Below are positions 1-12,031 of a DNA stretch of 64,000 nt, piece after piece (position 1 is the first letter of the stretch; each line of letters starts with the position of its first letter). Source of the stretch: Terebella lapidaria (taxonomy: Eukaryota; Annelida; Polychaeta; Terebellida; Terebellidae); assembly GCA_949152475.1 (NCBI GenBank), contig OX424561.1:2356001-2420000 (forward strand). Reading direction: 5' to 3'. A program made the position numbers and the translations under genes. The notes below the pieces were generated by a model, which did no database searches, was not told the origin of the DNA, and saw only the letters and a list, made by a program, of their open reading frames with translations.

Positions 1-99
1 AAACTCGGCATTGTGTGAATTTGATCATTTGACTTCTGTCATGCGACATAAAGTTTGTTGCAAGTTGAAAGTTCGATATGTCAAAGATTTATAATGTAC

Positions 100-771
100 C
101 AGGGCTCCCGATAGCGTAAAATAATGCGTAATTACGCATGACTTTTTGAAATTTACGCAGTGCTATCACGGCCAGTGCGTATGATTACGCACTCGAAAGA
201 TTTGTGGAAACTAATTTAAAAACAATGACATCGATTTATTAGCTCAAAAAACGAAGTTCTAGAAAATAATCAAAAAATGTCAATTTCCGCCAAAGTGACG
301 CATGCGCAATGCACTCGCTGGCGAATAAGTTGTGGGACACGTCATCAAAATTCGAGCACAATAAACTACAGCGCCCCCGTGCGAATGGCTGCAACATCGA
401 AAGCCTATGTGTGCGCCCCCTTGCGAATATAAATTTAAGGATTTCCCCACTTTCGTTTCTTCAACACGACTCGACAATGAATCGACGAACTATTCGAGAG
501 TAAAACAAATGCGTTTCCTGCAATAGAAGACCTTCAGAAAGCTACTGTGGGCAAGGGCTATCGTTGACTATTAAGATTGTGCTGAAATTTTGAGAAAAAC
601 CTGTAGGATATGCGAGATTTGTAAACATAATGGAAGCTGTCACTTTGACTGAAAAAAAAAAAAATCACTACATCCTTTTCTGAAAATTACCCCTTCATTT
701 CAAAATTTACCCCTTGTATATTGACCCATGGGGTACGGTACTCCTTCGGAAAAATCCTACCGGGAGCCCTG
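100..771. mobile_element. Non-autonomous hAT-like DNA transposon (672 bp)
   Basis: The element starts CAGGGCTCCCGATAG and ends with the near-exact inverse, CTACCGGGAGCCCTG. TGTAC flanks it directly on both sides (95-99 and 772-776), a 5-bp target-site duplication. CAGGG-type ends are common in hAT elements, which usually duplicate 5-8 bp. No transposase frame lies inside. The interior holds the palindrome TGCGTAATTACGCA near 125-138. Assignment to hAT is inference from the ends; the element boundaries are read directly. Confidence 0.72.
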
Positions 772-776
772 TGTAC

Positions 777-1868
777 TTTAACCCAGTGATTATTGTATTT
801 TAGGCGCTCTATAAAACACGCACGTGAATCTTAATTTGCACGCTCAGGCGCGTGCGATCAGTCACGCTCCTCAAAAACGAAGGCCTGTCAAATGATATAT
901 ACTTACAAATAATAAATAGGATAAATATCCACTATATATATTCAAGAATATATTTTGAAATCAAGATATACTTATAAATAATAAATAACATATCCACTTT
1001 ATGTTGCGTGTCTTATCTATAATGGTTGTTATCAAACATCATTCAACAGGGGACAGACAGCATTGTACTATCAGTGCTTTTTGGCGCCAAAATCATAAAC
1101 GGATATCGTCTGTAATCATCAGTGACATACATTTTGGCGGGAAAATTACGTTTATATTGATAACGCCAGCAAAAACAGTAAAATGATGTCATAAGACTAA
1201 TAAAGCAGTGCTGCCAGCTGGTGATTGCAGATATTTCTGATAACCCCTCATTACAACAACATGCCCATATGCGGAAATTTCAATAAATTTATAAACATGG
1301 AAGGAAATAATATGAAAACTAAGAATTAAAATGATAATTTTATAAATATATAACCCTATATTTGGTGCGCATATTTCACCTTACACAACGAAAACCTATA
1401 ATAATGGGGCTTACACACTTGGTTGCACCGGTAGTAATCAAGTAGTCTGCAATATGAGTATTGTTTCCATGGTGACTTGGTCCATGTTGAACAAAATGGA
1501 AAGCTAATATCCACATCCTTACCCAAACATGTCCATAGAGCTACGCTATTGTCATTGCCACACCTGGGGAGTGATCGTGGCCGTGACTGTTTCATTGACC
1601 GTTTCCGTGACTGTGGCTGTGACCATACATGTACTTTTGTTCATTGATTCTTTTTCTTTTTATAAAGCATAGAATAAACCGATCAGTGATTTTCAGTAGG
1701 CCTGGTCTAAAGAATTCTAACCATCATTCGGCTTATAAAATATAGCAGCTTAAAAGTAGAAGCATAAGCATAAATCGGTCAATAATTTTCAGTAGGCCTA
1801 GTCTATTGGTGCCTTGAAATAATCTGTCAGATGCATTTGTGATTGCAATTCAGTCATATTGTCCAGTC
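777..1868. other. Intergenic AT-rich sequence with one direct repeat pair
   Basis: No coding frame or RNA gene is recognisable. A 36-bp segment at 1674-1709 is repeated in direct orientation with few changes at 1770-1805; both contain TTTTCAGTAGGCCT. The stretch 1560-1625 is a loose GTGACTGT-type low-complexity repeat. I see nothing else I can support. Confidence 0.5.
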
Positions 1869-1876
1869 GACTCATC

Positions 1877-2479
1877 GGACTACCCGGGATCCGACCGCAG
1901 CTGGGGTGCGGCCGCTTTACAAACGTATAGACATAGTGTGGCGGTCACACCTCGGCTGGGCTATTTGTGGACTGGCTGCGGCCACCTATACAAATCAATA
2001 AAAGATGCCGGCACCAAACGTGGTGAATGGTTGATTTATCAACTGTTTGTTTTAACACAGTCTGATGATTCTCATAATTTTGACACACCAGTATAAGCGT
2101 GACATGAAGATCTAATTGAAATTATCAATTGACAACACAAAGCATTTTCAATGATAAACATTTACTAATTGCCGTGAATATTAATGCCCAATAGTCTCAA
2201 GTAAGAAAAATAACACGTCAACTAAATCTACAAAAACATCAAACAATATCGAGCTGTAGCACAAACTTTTAGAAATGTAAGAATCACGCCGCCCAAGCAG
2301 ACATCACAATGGTGTGCGGCACATCATATTGTGTGTTAAAACCACGTGCTAGCACCTCACAATGTGTGTACAAGACATCACAATGTGTGTGCATGTTTGT
2401 TCTGTCTTTTGTCTAGCGGCCGCACCCCGGCTATAACACGGGGGCCGCACCCCGTCGGCAGCCGGAGCCCGTATACCCT
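1877..2479. mobile_element. Non-autonomous hAT-like element with 8-bp target duplication
   Basis: Exact 8-bp copies of GACTCATC flank the element (1869-1876 and 2480-2487). The first and last ~37 bp are diverged inverted repeats ending in the GC-rich block GGGGTGCGGCC. A second inverted pair, GCGGCCGC with adjoining bases, lies near 1908 and 2416. The GC-rich ends stand out from the AT-rich surroundings. The 85-codon open frame starting at 1839 begins outside the element and resembles nothing I recognise, so I do not call it a gene. An 8-bp duplication favours hAT. Confidence 0.68.
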
Positions 2480-2580
2480 GACTCATCTAGATAGGCCGTC
2501 TCATTGAACACTAAAACCCCTCCCCCCACTTCTGTGACCCCTGAGGCAGTGATTTTCACTGTATAATATTGAGGTGGGGC

Positions 2581-2619
2581 TAGATCCAGTGTATCCGCGC
2601 TCTCGAGGCACTGGATCTA
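2581..2619. repeat. Hairpin with 11-bp perfect arms
   Basis: TAGATCCAGTG at 2581-2591 is exactly inverse to CACTGGATCTA at 2609-2619, with a 17-nt GC-rich loop. It lies just upstream of a dispersed repeat that starts near 2650. The role is unknown. Confidence 0.6.
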
Positions 2620-2649
2620 AAGTGGGGCGAGATTTGGTTTGGCATTGTG

Positions 2650-3006
2650 CCAAATTGAAGTTGGGTCTGGGGCGAGCGTGAGGCGGAAAAAAACCCACTA
2701 ACCACTTTCATGACTTTGTCTTTGAAGTTTGCTTTTGTTTTTGAAATCATGACGCAGTATTCTTCACACTTATTGCAACGCTATATGTCGGTTCTGACCG
2801 TTCACTCACCAAATATCTGAAGTAGATCCACGGCGCTGGCAAATCAGTGAAGACTGGGCACTGGTGAACGTCTGAATCTTGCTTCCGCTCTCTCTAGACA
2901 AAAGAAAGTAATCAGCGCACAGTATCACGTGATCACAAGAAGATTTTTCATTCGCGTGGGGGCGCTGGTATAGTAAGGAACAGACTGCCGTATTCCCCCA
3001 TATACA
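2650..3006 (+). repeat. Dispersed repeat family, copy 1
   Basis: This segment is a diverged copy of 53563-53925. Shared landmarks, in the same order, are GGGCGAGCGTGAGGCGGAAA, an ACTCACC block, ATCACGTGATCACAA, a TTCATTCG block with GGGGGCGCT, and a C-rich tail. The two copies are ~51 kb apart in the same orientation. No terminal inverted repeats or coding frame are evident, so the class is unknown. The sequence from 3007 to 3392 shows nothing recognisable. Confidence 0.6.
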
Positions 3007-3392
3007 TACATGTATAATTTTCCACTCGAATCTGTCATTGGTCACTTTACTGTATCCGTATAATTACTAGTCTTTCCATTGCAGGGGATGTTTGAATTTA
3101 CATTTTATGCAAATAGGCCCTATCATGGACGAAGGGAAAAATGTATGTAGGTCCTACTGTAAATATTGAATGGCGGTCGGTGTCCAAGATAGTATTGACC
3201 AACATTGCATCACCAATAACCCAAAACCATACTGAAGGCAATACTTTTTCAATGTATAGAAGTCCGTTATAAAATGACAAGCCACATTACGTTGTGCCTC
3301 AAGCATAGGTCTGATATCATGATGCTATCAACGACACACCAAAGGGGTAAACGATGTACAGGCTAAACTTTTGCAATTGGACTTCTCAGTTA

Positions 3393-3702
3393 GATTTCGC
3401 CGAGTGTCACTGCGGAGCAGTGATAAAACAGACAACCGTTGCAAACTGCACTTAGTGTCTAAAGTATTGTTTGAGAATTCATCATCTCTACAGTGCATTC
3501 AGCCCAATTTTTCAGTAATATTGCTCAATCTTGGCTCAAAACATTTCTACAACACACTGATACAATCATTGTAATCCTTGTAATATTCTCCTCCATTTTC
3601 GATTTTCATGGCATCAAATCATCAATTCTGAAATTCAAATGCTAAATTTCAAAACGCAAAAAAGACCCTATTTCGCCAAGGCTGCACTGCAGCGTTTTCT
3701 CG
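3393..3702 (+). mobile_element. Helentron-like subtype A 3' end (solo)
   Basis: It holds an inner terminus, GATTTCGCC followed by the hairpin CACTGCGGAGCAGTG, and about 277 bp later an outer terminus, ATTTCGCCAAG followed by GCTGC-ACT-GCAGC and GTTTTCTCG. The same pair closes every subtype A element downstream. No matching 5' end is visible to the left, so the rest of the element is missing or diverged. The sequence continues directly into a TTTG run at 3703. Confidence 0.65.
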
Positions 3703-3724
3703 TTTGTTTGTTAGTTTGTTTGTT

Positions 3725-6551
3725 ACTTGGCGAAATCTTCGATTTTGCCAAGTATGTTAGTTGGTTTTTCTGTATGTAATTTTGTAAGTTTGTTTGTTTG
3801 TCCGTTCACCCTCTAGGGGGCGCAATTTCAGTCCGATTTTTGTAAAATTTTCACCAGACATGCACATCTAAATTGTTAGATCCCCCATCGTTTTTCAAGG
3901 TCGTAGGTCAAAGGTCAAGGTCACAGGAACGTTTTGAAAATCGTTTGCCATTCAAGCCAATGATAAACTTAAAACGTCCATATCTCAAAAACTATTGCAG
4001 ATAGAGCAAAAATAACGTTATTTTCGGATCAGTAACATAGGTATTATATATGAAAAGCATAGATTATGCAAATTAGCATGTACTTCACTATGATGACGTC
4101 ATCTCACACCAAACCGGAAGTAGAATTATTTTTCAAGCAAATGGGCTCAGGGTGCCCGAAGATCAGTTATTAGACCATTTCGATGTGTTTCAAGGCCGAA
4201 AATTGATACTTTCCCCTATTATCACCCACTTTTCCATCATAACCTCCATATCTCAATAAATATTAATCGTAGCACAAAAAGGACGTTGATTTCGGACCCG
4301 TAGGGCTATTTGGCAATATACTAGTGTGGTTTGGTATCAGATTACACCTGTGGTGTCAAATTACACCAAAGCGAAAATAGAAGCTTGTATGCATCTGAAT
4401 ACTGATCTCAAACAACATTTCTGCTGTTTTCAAACTCAGTGATGTCCACATGATCTGATGAAGCCTAAAAGTCACGCTTGAATGCAATCTCTATGAAGCT
4501 AGGGGCTCCTAAATATTGGCATATTTGGGGGTGACGAACCGGCGTTGGCTAGGCAGCACTGTTGCCGGTCTTAAGCAGTGATCAACTCAATACCAAAGAT
4601 CTTGTATATACACCTGATATTGGCTGCTTCTTATTTTACATGCAGGAATCTTTGTTCGCACCATACAGGCCACAATTTTGTGTCATCCTGACCAAACTTT
4701 CCACACGTAGCAACTACGGGCTACCTCAGATCATCCCAAGTTTTCAAGCTCGAGATTCGAATGATGACATCACAAAAACTTGCAAACAATGGCATAATTC
4801 CTATCTCTCATCATTGGCGTTTTTTTTCAATTTTTCAGCATTTCACACAGCAGTCAAATTCTGACCGATTTTTACAGGGTTCAGCATGTTGTATCAATTG
4901 ATATCCTCCATGAAAGAATAAAGTTTTGACTGGATTTAGACTTCATGAACTAAAATGTGGATTTTTCAAATAGGTTTATATAATGTACAGTATTCGCTGT
5001 AGAGAGAAGCAGATTTCACTGTTGTGAGGCTCGATAAATTCTGGTTTAATTTGTCACTGTCTGATACACCATGATAATTTTATTTGCTATAACGTCATGA
5101 ACACAGAGGCAGGTAGGTCAATTATCTAACTGTTTAGAAAGCTTTCAAACATCCACTGTGCACGCAATTTCAGAACTATTTGCCTGTTATTTTGAGGACA
5201 TATGTTGAATACTGATATCAAGTCATACTCTGAGTTCTGAGACGCTATGTGGAAGGTAGCTTCAATTTTCGAAGTACAGTTCTACTACGGGAAGTATTCG
5301 GTTATCCTAGAGTGCAACAGTTTACACCATTGGAAAGCTTGTTCAATTCTGCCCAAGGTAGGTCATGTGCAATTTTGCTCTTCCACAATATATTTTATAC
5401 TATGACGTATTAAACGTAAGTCTCGTCATATCAATTTTTCGATTTTTCAACAAAAATTTACAAATCCACTGTACACTTAATTTTGAAGCTATTCAACTGT
5501 AATTTGAAATAACTGTATGAAATATTATTACCCAAGGATAAGTTGAGTACCAGCTATATCTCGGTTTTTAATTATTGTAGATTGAAATGAATTACAGCAT
5601 TGCAAAACTTATTCAATTCTACGCAAGTCATGTTATGTGTGAAACTTGTCTACGTGGACACAATTTTTATGCTATATCATATGATAGATACCTTCATACC
5701 AGTTATTCAACTTTTCACCGAAATTTCAAACATCCACTTTGCACTCACTTTTGAAGGTATTGTATTGTTCTTTTAAAATATATGGGATATCGAATAGCTT
5801 TGAAATTGCTCAACATATGATACCACATAATTCATCATCATATGATAGCTTTTTGTTGCTTCCTCGTCTACGTGTATCCTATTCTTGTAATCTGTAAACC
5901 AGTTACATTGTTGTAAACCAGTTACATCATTGTCATTGTGTATACAATTCGTTAACCTCTTTAACTGACATGCTGTGAATATTGATGAGTTATTTGCACA
6001 GTTGAATCAAACAATTAAAACCAACGTTACCGGTAATAACCACAAAATCCTATTAATTTTAACGTGTCAGATTTTCTCGAAGTGTCAATACCATCCATTG
6101 ACATCTACGTGATGAAGCTACATCTATTGATATCAATAATGCATGTAGTAAGTGCAAATGTCCCACCATTACAGTTTTTGTTTATAACACAAACTGCTCG
6201 TCAATGACATTTCAGAATTAAAACTTCAATTAGTTTTTTACAGTCAGATTTCGCCAAGTGTCACTGCGGAGCAGTGATAAAAAACAACCACTGTATATTG
6301 CAATTAATGTCTGAAGTATCGCTCAAGACGTCAGATCTAAAGTCTGTCCAGCTCAATTTTCAAGTAATTACTCAACATCAGCTCAAAACAATTGTGCACT
6401 GCGCTCATGTAAGCTCATTGTAATGCTGTTATCTAATTTTATGTATGGCAAATATCATCAAATCTGTCAAAATTCTAAAACCTAAAACGCAAAAATCTAA
6501 AACGCAAAAAAGACGCTGCATTTCGCCAAGGCTGCTTGCAGCGTTTTCTCG
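3725..6551 (+). mobile_element. Non-autonomous Helentron-like element, subtype A (copy E1, complete)
   Basis: The 5' end is ACTTGGCGAAAT, folding with GCCAAGT 22 bases on into a terminal hairpin. The 3' end has ATTTCGCCAAG (inverse of the 5' end), the hairpin GCTGC-TT-GCAGC and GTTTTCTCG. The flanks are T on both sides, as expected for Helitron2/Helentron insertion between T and T. Inside are the left flank with CCCTCTAGGGGGCGC, the AGGTCA triplet at 3905, a CRE at 4094, one 257-bp-type unit, and a unique ~1.9-kb middle. That middle has three diverged repeats (around 5150, 5460 and 5730) of the form CATCCACTGTGCACGC. It is nearly identical to 25694-28533. It encodes no protein. Confidence 0.8.
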
Positions 6552-6553
6552 TT

Positions 6554-6607
6554 ACTTGGCGAAATCTTCGATTTTGCCAAGTATGTTGATCGGTTTGGAT
6601 GTTTGTT
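6554..6607 (+). mobile_element. Orphan subtype A 5' hairpin
   Basis: A 54-bp unit consisting only of the terminal hairpin (ACTTGGC/GCCAAGT), the ATGTTGATCGGTTTGGATG spacer and a TTTG run. A second, identical hairpin follows at 6608. In a nested-insertion reading, this hairpin belongs to the body that resumes at 10171, and the elements 6608-8428 and 8435-10170 were inserted into its TTTG tract. Confidence 0.65.
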
Positions 6608-8428
6608 ACTTGGCGAAATCTTCGATTTTGCCAAGTATGTTGATCGGTTTGGATGTGTGTTTGTTTGTTTGTCTGTTCGCCCTCTAGAGGGCGCAATTTT
6701 CATCTGATTTTTGTGAAATTTTGACCACACATGCACATCCAAATTCTTAGATCCCCCATTGTTTTTCAAGGTCGTAGGTCAAAGGTCAAGGTCACAGGAA
6801 CGTTTTGAAAATCGCCTGCCATTTAAGCCAATGATAAACTTAAAAGGTCCATATCTCAAAAACTATTGCAGATAGAGCAAAAATAACATCATTTTCGGAT
6901 CAGTCACATAGGTATAATATATAAAAATCATAGATTATGCAAATTAGCATGTATTTCACTATGATGACGTCATCTCACACCAAACCGGAAGTAGAATTAT
7001 TTTCCAAGCAAATGGACTCAGGATGCCCAAGGATCAGTTTTCAGGCCATTTTGGTGTGTTTGAAGGCCAAAAATTGATACTTTCCCCTATTATCACCCAC
7101 TTTCCAATGAAAACCTCCATATCTCAGCGAATATTGATCGTAGAGCGAAAAGGACGTTATTTTCGGACCCGTAGGGCTAATCGGTATTTTATTAGGTGTG
7201 GTTTGGTATCAGATTACACCTGTGGTGTCAAATTAGACCAAACCGGATGTAGAATTATTTTTCAAGCAAATTGGCCCAGGATGCCCAAGGATCAGTTATA
7301 AGGCCGTTTTGGTGTGTTTCAAGGCCAAAAATTGATATTTTCCCCTATTATCACCCACTTTCCATAAAAACCTCCATATCTCATTAAATATTGATCGTAG
7401 AGCAAAAAGGACGTTATTTTGGGACCCAAAGGGCTAATTGGCATTGAACTAAGTGTGGTTTGTTATCAGATTACACCTATGGTGTCTAATTACACCAAAC
7501 CGGAAGTAGAATTATTTTTCAAGCAAATGGGCTCAGGATGCCCAAGGATCAGTTATTTTTCCAGTTTGGTGTCTTTCAAGGCCCAAAAATGATACTTTTT
7601 CTTATTATCACCCACTTTCCATAAAAACCTCCACATCTCATTAAATATTGATCATAGAGCAAAAAGAACGTTCTTTTCTCACCCACAGGGCTAATTTGCA
7701 ATATAAGAGGTGAGGTTTGGTATCAGAATACAGCTGTGGTGTCATATTACACAAAACCAAAAGTAGACATATTTTGAAGCGAATAGGCTCAGGATGCCCA
7801 TTGTTCAGTTCTCAGGCCGTTTTAGTGTAAAAAAAAAAACATATACTTCTATCAAGTTGACATGCTGTGAATACTTTTGAGTTATTGGCACAGTTGAATT
7901 ACACAATTGCCACCAACGTTACAGGTAGTAACTACAAAATCAAAAAATCCAATCAATTTTAACGTGTCAGATTTTTTCAAAGTGTCAATACTATTGTAAC
8001 TGTCATGATTAAACTACATCTATCAGACACCAATAACGCATTTAGTAAGTGCAATTGTCCCACCAATACAGTTTTTGTTTATAACACAAACTGCTCCTCA
8101 ATGACATTTCAAAATTAAAAATTCAATTAGTTTTTCACAGTTGGATTTCGCCAAGTGTCACTGCGGAGCAGTGATAAAAAACAACCACTGTATATTGCAA
8201 TTAATGTCTGAAGTATCGCTCAAGAAGTCATCAAATCTGAAGTGTGTCCAGCTCAATCTTCAAGTATTTGAGCAACATCAGCTCAGACAATTGTGAACAG
8301 CGCTGATGTAATCTCATTGTAATGCTGTTATCTAGTTTTATGGCAAATATCAAATCTGTCAAAATGCTAAAATCTAAAACGCAAAAAAGACGCTGCATTT
8401 CGCCAAGGCTGCTTGCAGCGTTTTCTCG
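6608..8428 (+). mobile_element. Non-autonomous Helentron-like element, subtype A (E2, complete)
   Basis: 5' hairpin, TTTG run, CCCTCTAGAGGGCGC hairpin, AGGTCA triplet at 6776, CRE near 6965, then about four tandem 257-bp units (6990-7800). A right flank with the inner terminus near 8155 and the outer terminus ending at 8428 follows. Inserted between T and T. Short open frames in the array come from the repeat and are not genes. Confidence 0.75.
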
Positions 8429-8434
8429 TTTGTT

Positions 8435-10170
8435 ACTTGCCAGAATCTTCGATTTTGGCAAGTATGTTGGTCTGTTCGTGGATGTGTTTGTTTGTGTGTT
8501 TGTTTGTTTGTTTGTTTACAGCCTAGCGTCCACATTTCTCACCCGATTTCCTCCAAATTTCGTGTACATATTCTCTAGTATACCGCGCGGAAAACGTCCT
8601 ATTTTGGTGTATGTAGGTCAAAGGTCAAGGTCAAGGTCAAGCAAAACGTTGAAAACACATAAGTGGCCATAACTTCGGTTCTAATAGTGCTAGAGACTTC
8701 AAATCAAGTTCATATTGTAGATAAACTCGAGTTCTATCTTTCGTGACCTTGACCTTGACATTTGACCTTGAACTTGAGAAGTTCGCCTGAGGTCGAATAT
8801 TTGACCTTGGAGGTCACCTCCTCCGATTTTCGATCTGATGCTTGGAAACGATGTGGGACCGGTCCCTTATGCTCAATGTCAATTTTTAGCCCAATCGGCC
8901 AATTCGTTATGACGTAATTGACGTTTCTATGGCAACGAAATCGGTCCCATTATAAGCCAAATTGCATTTTTCAAGCTGTCCATGCTGATAAAAGCGTCAA
9001 AAATGTGCGTAAGAATCCAATGAAGAACCTGTTAATTAGCAAGGATGACTTCTTTTGATCCACGAAATTTCAAGGTCGTAGGTCGAAAGTCAAGGTCAAC
9101 ATTGACCCGCAAGTGAAAACCATGTAGGTCACTATATCTCAGGAAGTAAGCAAGATAGAGACACGAAAGTAAATCCACAGTATTGCACTCACTTAGCTCA
9201 ACAACTTTTGCATTTACACCTAAGGCGTATGACCGATAGCCTTTGCAAGCGCCTAAGGTCGAAATTGACCTAAAAAATGACCTTGACCTTGACCTTTTGC
9301 AAAAATATCGAGTAGTAATTCATTTGAAAGGTCTTCAAGAGTACTTTCCAAATGTGTTGTCATTTTTGGAATCGGACGTCAATTGACGTCATAATGACGT
9401 CGAATGTGATTTCAGACTGACATTTAGGCCTTTTGAGTGTCAGGTGTGCAAACTTACAAGATTCACTGCGGACCTAACAGCTGCAAACGATGTGGATTCG
9501 GTCTATGATGCTCTCTGTCAAGTTTTAGCTCAATCCATATATCCATTTTGACGTAATTGACGTTTTTGTGGCAACAAATCGCTAAATTTTCAAAGAAAAC
9601 TTATTATTTCAAGATATTATGATCTTGTCTGCTGATAATATAATACATATATAAATTATTTTGACATGCATATTCAAAAAAATCATTTCACAGTGAGTTT
9701 GCAGCATAGAATTGACGACAAATGACGTCATAATTACGTCAAAATCACATAAATGGCCATTACTTCGAAACTAATCGTCGTAGAGAGTTCAAACTAAGAC
9801 CATATTGCAGCATATTAAAAAATCTTCCTTATTTGACTTTGAATTTGACCTTGTTCTTGAGACTTTGTGATGAGCTCAATGTCGAGGGCAAGTACGAAGT
9901 TCAGCTCACCATATCGGGTAGTATACCTTTAGAAAGTTTTTGGTCTCCTAAGTCCAGTGATGTCTCATTTTTGGCACTGTGACGTTCAATGAGGTAACAA
10001 TGACAGTATGAGTAGTTTGTGAAGTAAAGTGAAGTAAAATGAAGTAAAGTAAGTAAGTAAACGTAGTAAGTAGGGAAGTAAGTTTCGTCAATTTGTTAAA
10101 TCCATATGTCATGTCATTGGCATATGACATATATTTTGGTTCTGGCAAGTGTGTGCCCTATGGGCTCTCG
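8435..10170 (+). mobile_element. Non-autonomous Helentron-like element, subtype C (complete)
   Basis: The 5' end is ACTTGCCAGAAT, folding with GGCAAGT. The 3' end is GGTTCTGGCAAGT (12 of 13 bases inverse to the 5' end), then the hairpin GCCC-TAT-GGGC and TCTCG. Both flanks are T, so the ends are well defined. The interior is unlike subtype A: it is dense in AGGTCA and TGACCT (four AGGTCA at 8615-8639) and has a CRE pair at 9384-9402 and a GTAA-rich run at 10018-10085. It is inserted in the TTTG tract between the E2 3' end and the body at 10171. Confidence 0.75.
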
Positions 10171-12009
10171 TTTGTTTGTTTGTCCGTTCGCCCTCTAGGG
10201 GGCGCAATTTTTATCTGATTTTTGTGAAATTTTCACCAGACATACAAATCCAAATTGTTAGATCCGGCATTGTTTTTCAAGGTCGTAGGTCAAAGGTCAA
10301 GGTCACAGGAACGTTTTGAAAATCGTTTGCCATTTAAGTCAATGATGAACTTAAAACCTCCATATCTCAAAAACTATTGCAGATAGAGCAAAAATAACGT
10401 TATTTTCGGATCAGTCACATAGGTATAATATATAAAAATCATAGATTATGCAAATCAGCATGTATTTCACTATGATGACGTCATCCCACACCAAACCGGA
10501 AGTAGAATTATTTTTCAAGCAAATGGGCTCAGGATGCCCAAGGATCAGTTATTAGGCCATTTTGGTGTGTTTCCAGGCCAAAAATTGATACTTTCCCCTA
10601 TTATCACCCACTTTCCATAAAAACCTCCATATCTCCATAAATATAGATCGTAGAGCAAAAAGGACGTTATTTTCGGACCCGTAGGGCTAATTGGCATCAT
10701 ATTAGGTGTGGTTTGGTATCAGATTACACCTGTGGTGTCAAATTAGACCAAACCGGAAGTAGAATTATTTTTCAAACAAATGGTCTCAGGATGCCCAAGG
10801 ATCAGTTATTAAGCCAATTTGGTGTCTTTCAATGCCCAAAAGTGATACTTTCCCCTATTATCACTCACTTCCCATGAAAACCTCCATATCTCAGTAAATA
10901 TTGCTCGTAGAGCAAAAAAGACGTTATTTTCGGACCCATAGGGCTAATTGGCATTAAACTAAGTGTGGTTTGTTATCAGATTACACCTGTGGTGTCAAAT
11001 TACACCAAACCGGAAGTAGAATTATTTTTCAAGCGAATGGGCTCAGGATGCCCAAGGATAAGTTATTAAGCCAATTTGGTGTCTTTCAAGGCCTAAAAGT
11101 GATACTTTGCCCTATTATCACTCACTTCCCATAAAAACCTCCATATCTCATTAATTATTGATCGTAGAGCAAAAAGGACGTTATTTTGGGACCCAAAGGG
11201 CGAATTTGCAATATAATAGGTGAGGTTTGGTATCAGAATGCAGCTGTTGTGTCAAATTACACCAAACCGAAAGGAAAATTTTTTATATACTAGGTGTGGT
11301 TTGGTATCAGATTACACCTGTGGTGTCAAACTACACAAAACCGAAAGTAGAATTATTTTCAAGCGAATTGGTTCAGGATGCCCATTGTTCAGTTCTCAGG
11401 GCGTTTCAGTGTAAAATAAATTATACTGCTATCAAGTTGACATGCTGTGAATACTTTTGAGTTATTGGCACAGTTGAATTACACAATTGCCACCAACGTT
11501 ACAAGTAGTAACTACAAAATCGAAAAATCCAATCAATTTTAACGTGTCAGACTTTTTTATAGTGTCAATACTATGGTAACTGTCATGATCAAACTACATC
11601 TATCAGACACCAATAATGCATTTAGTAAATGCAATTGTCCCACCAATACATTTTTGTTTATAACACAAACTGCTCCTCAATGACATTTCAAAATTAAAAA
11701 TTCAATAAGTTTTTCACAGTTGGATTTCGCCAAGTGTCACTGCGGAGCAGTGATAAAAACAACCACTGTATATTGCAATTAATGTCTGAAGTATCGCTCA
11801 AGAAGTCATCAAATCTGAAGTGTGTCCAGCTCAATTTTCAAGTATTTGAGCAACATCAGCTCAGACAATTGTGAACAGCGCTGATGTAATCTCATTGTAA
11901 TGCTGTTATCTAGTTTTATGGCAAATATCATCAAATCTGTCAAAATGCTAAAATCTAAAACGCAAAAAAGACGCTGCATTTCGCCAAGGCTGCTTGCAGC
12001 GTTTTCTCG
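10171..12009 (+). mobile_element. Helentron-like subtype A body (E4) without adjacent 5' hairpin
   Basis: Starts in the TTTG run and continues with the usual left flank (CCCTCTAGGGGGCGC, AGGTCA triplet at 10287, CRE), about four 257-bp units, the inner terminus near 11724 and the outer terminus ending at 12009. The 5' hairpin is absent here; the orphan hairpin at 6554 is the likely original end. Confidence 0.7.
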
Positions 12010-12031
12010 TTTGTAATTTTGTTTGTTTGTT

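Noticed and set aside
4562-4864. 100-codon frame, 122 codons in the second copy at 26531
   Set aside because: The two nearly identical DNA copies have different reading-frame ends owing to a one-base indel; not under coding constraint.
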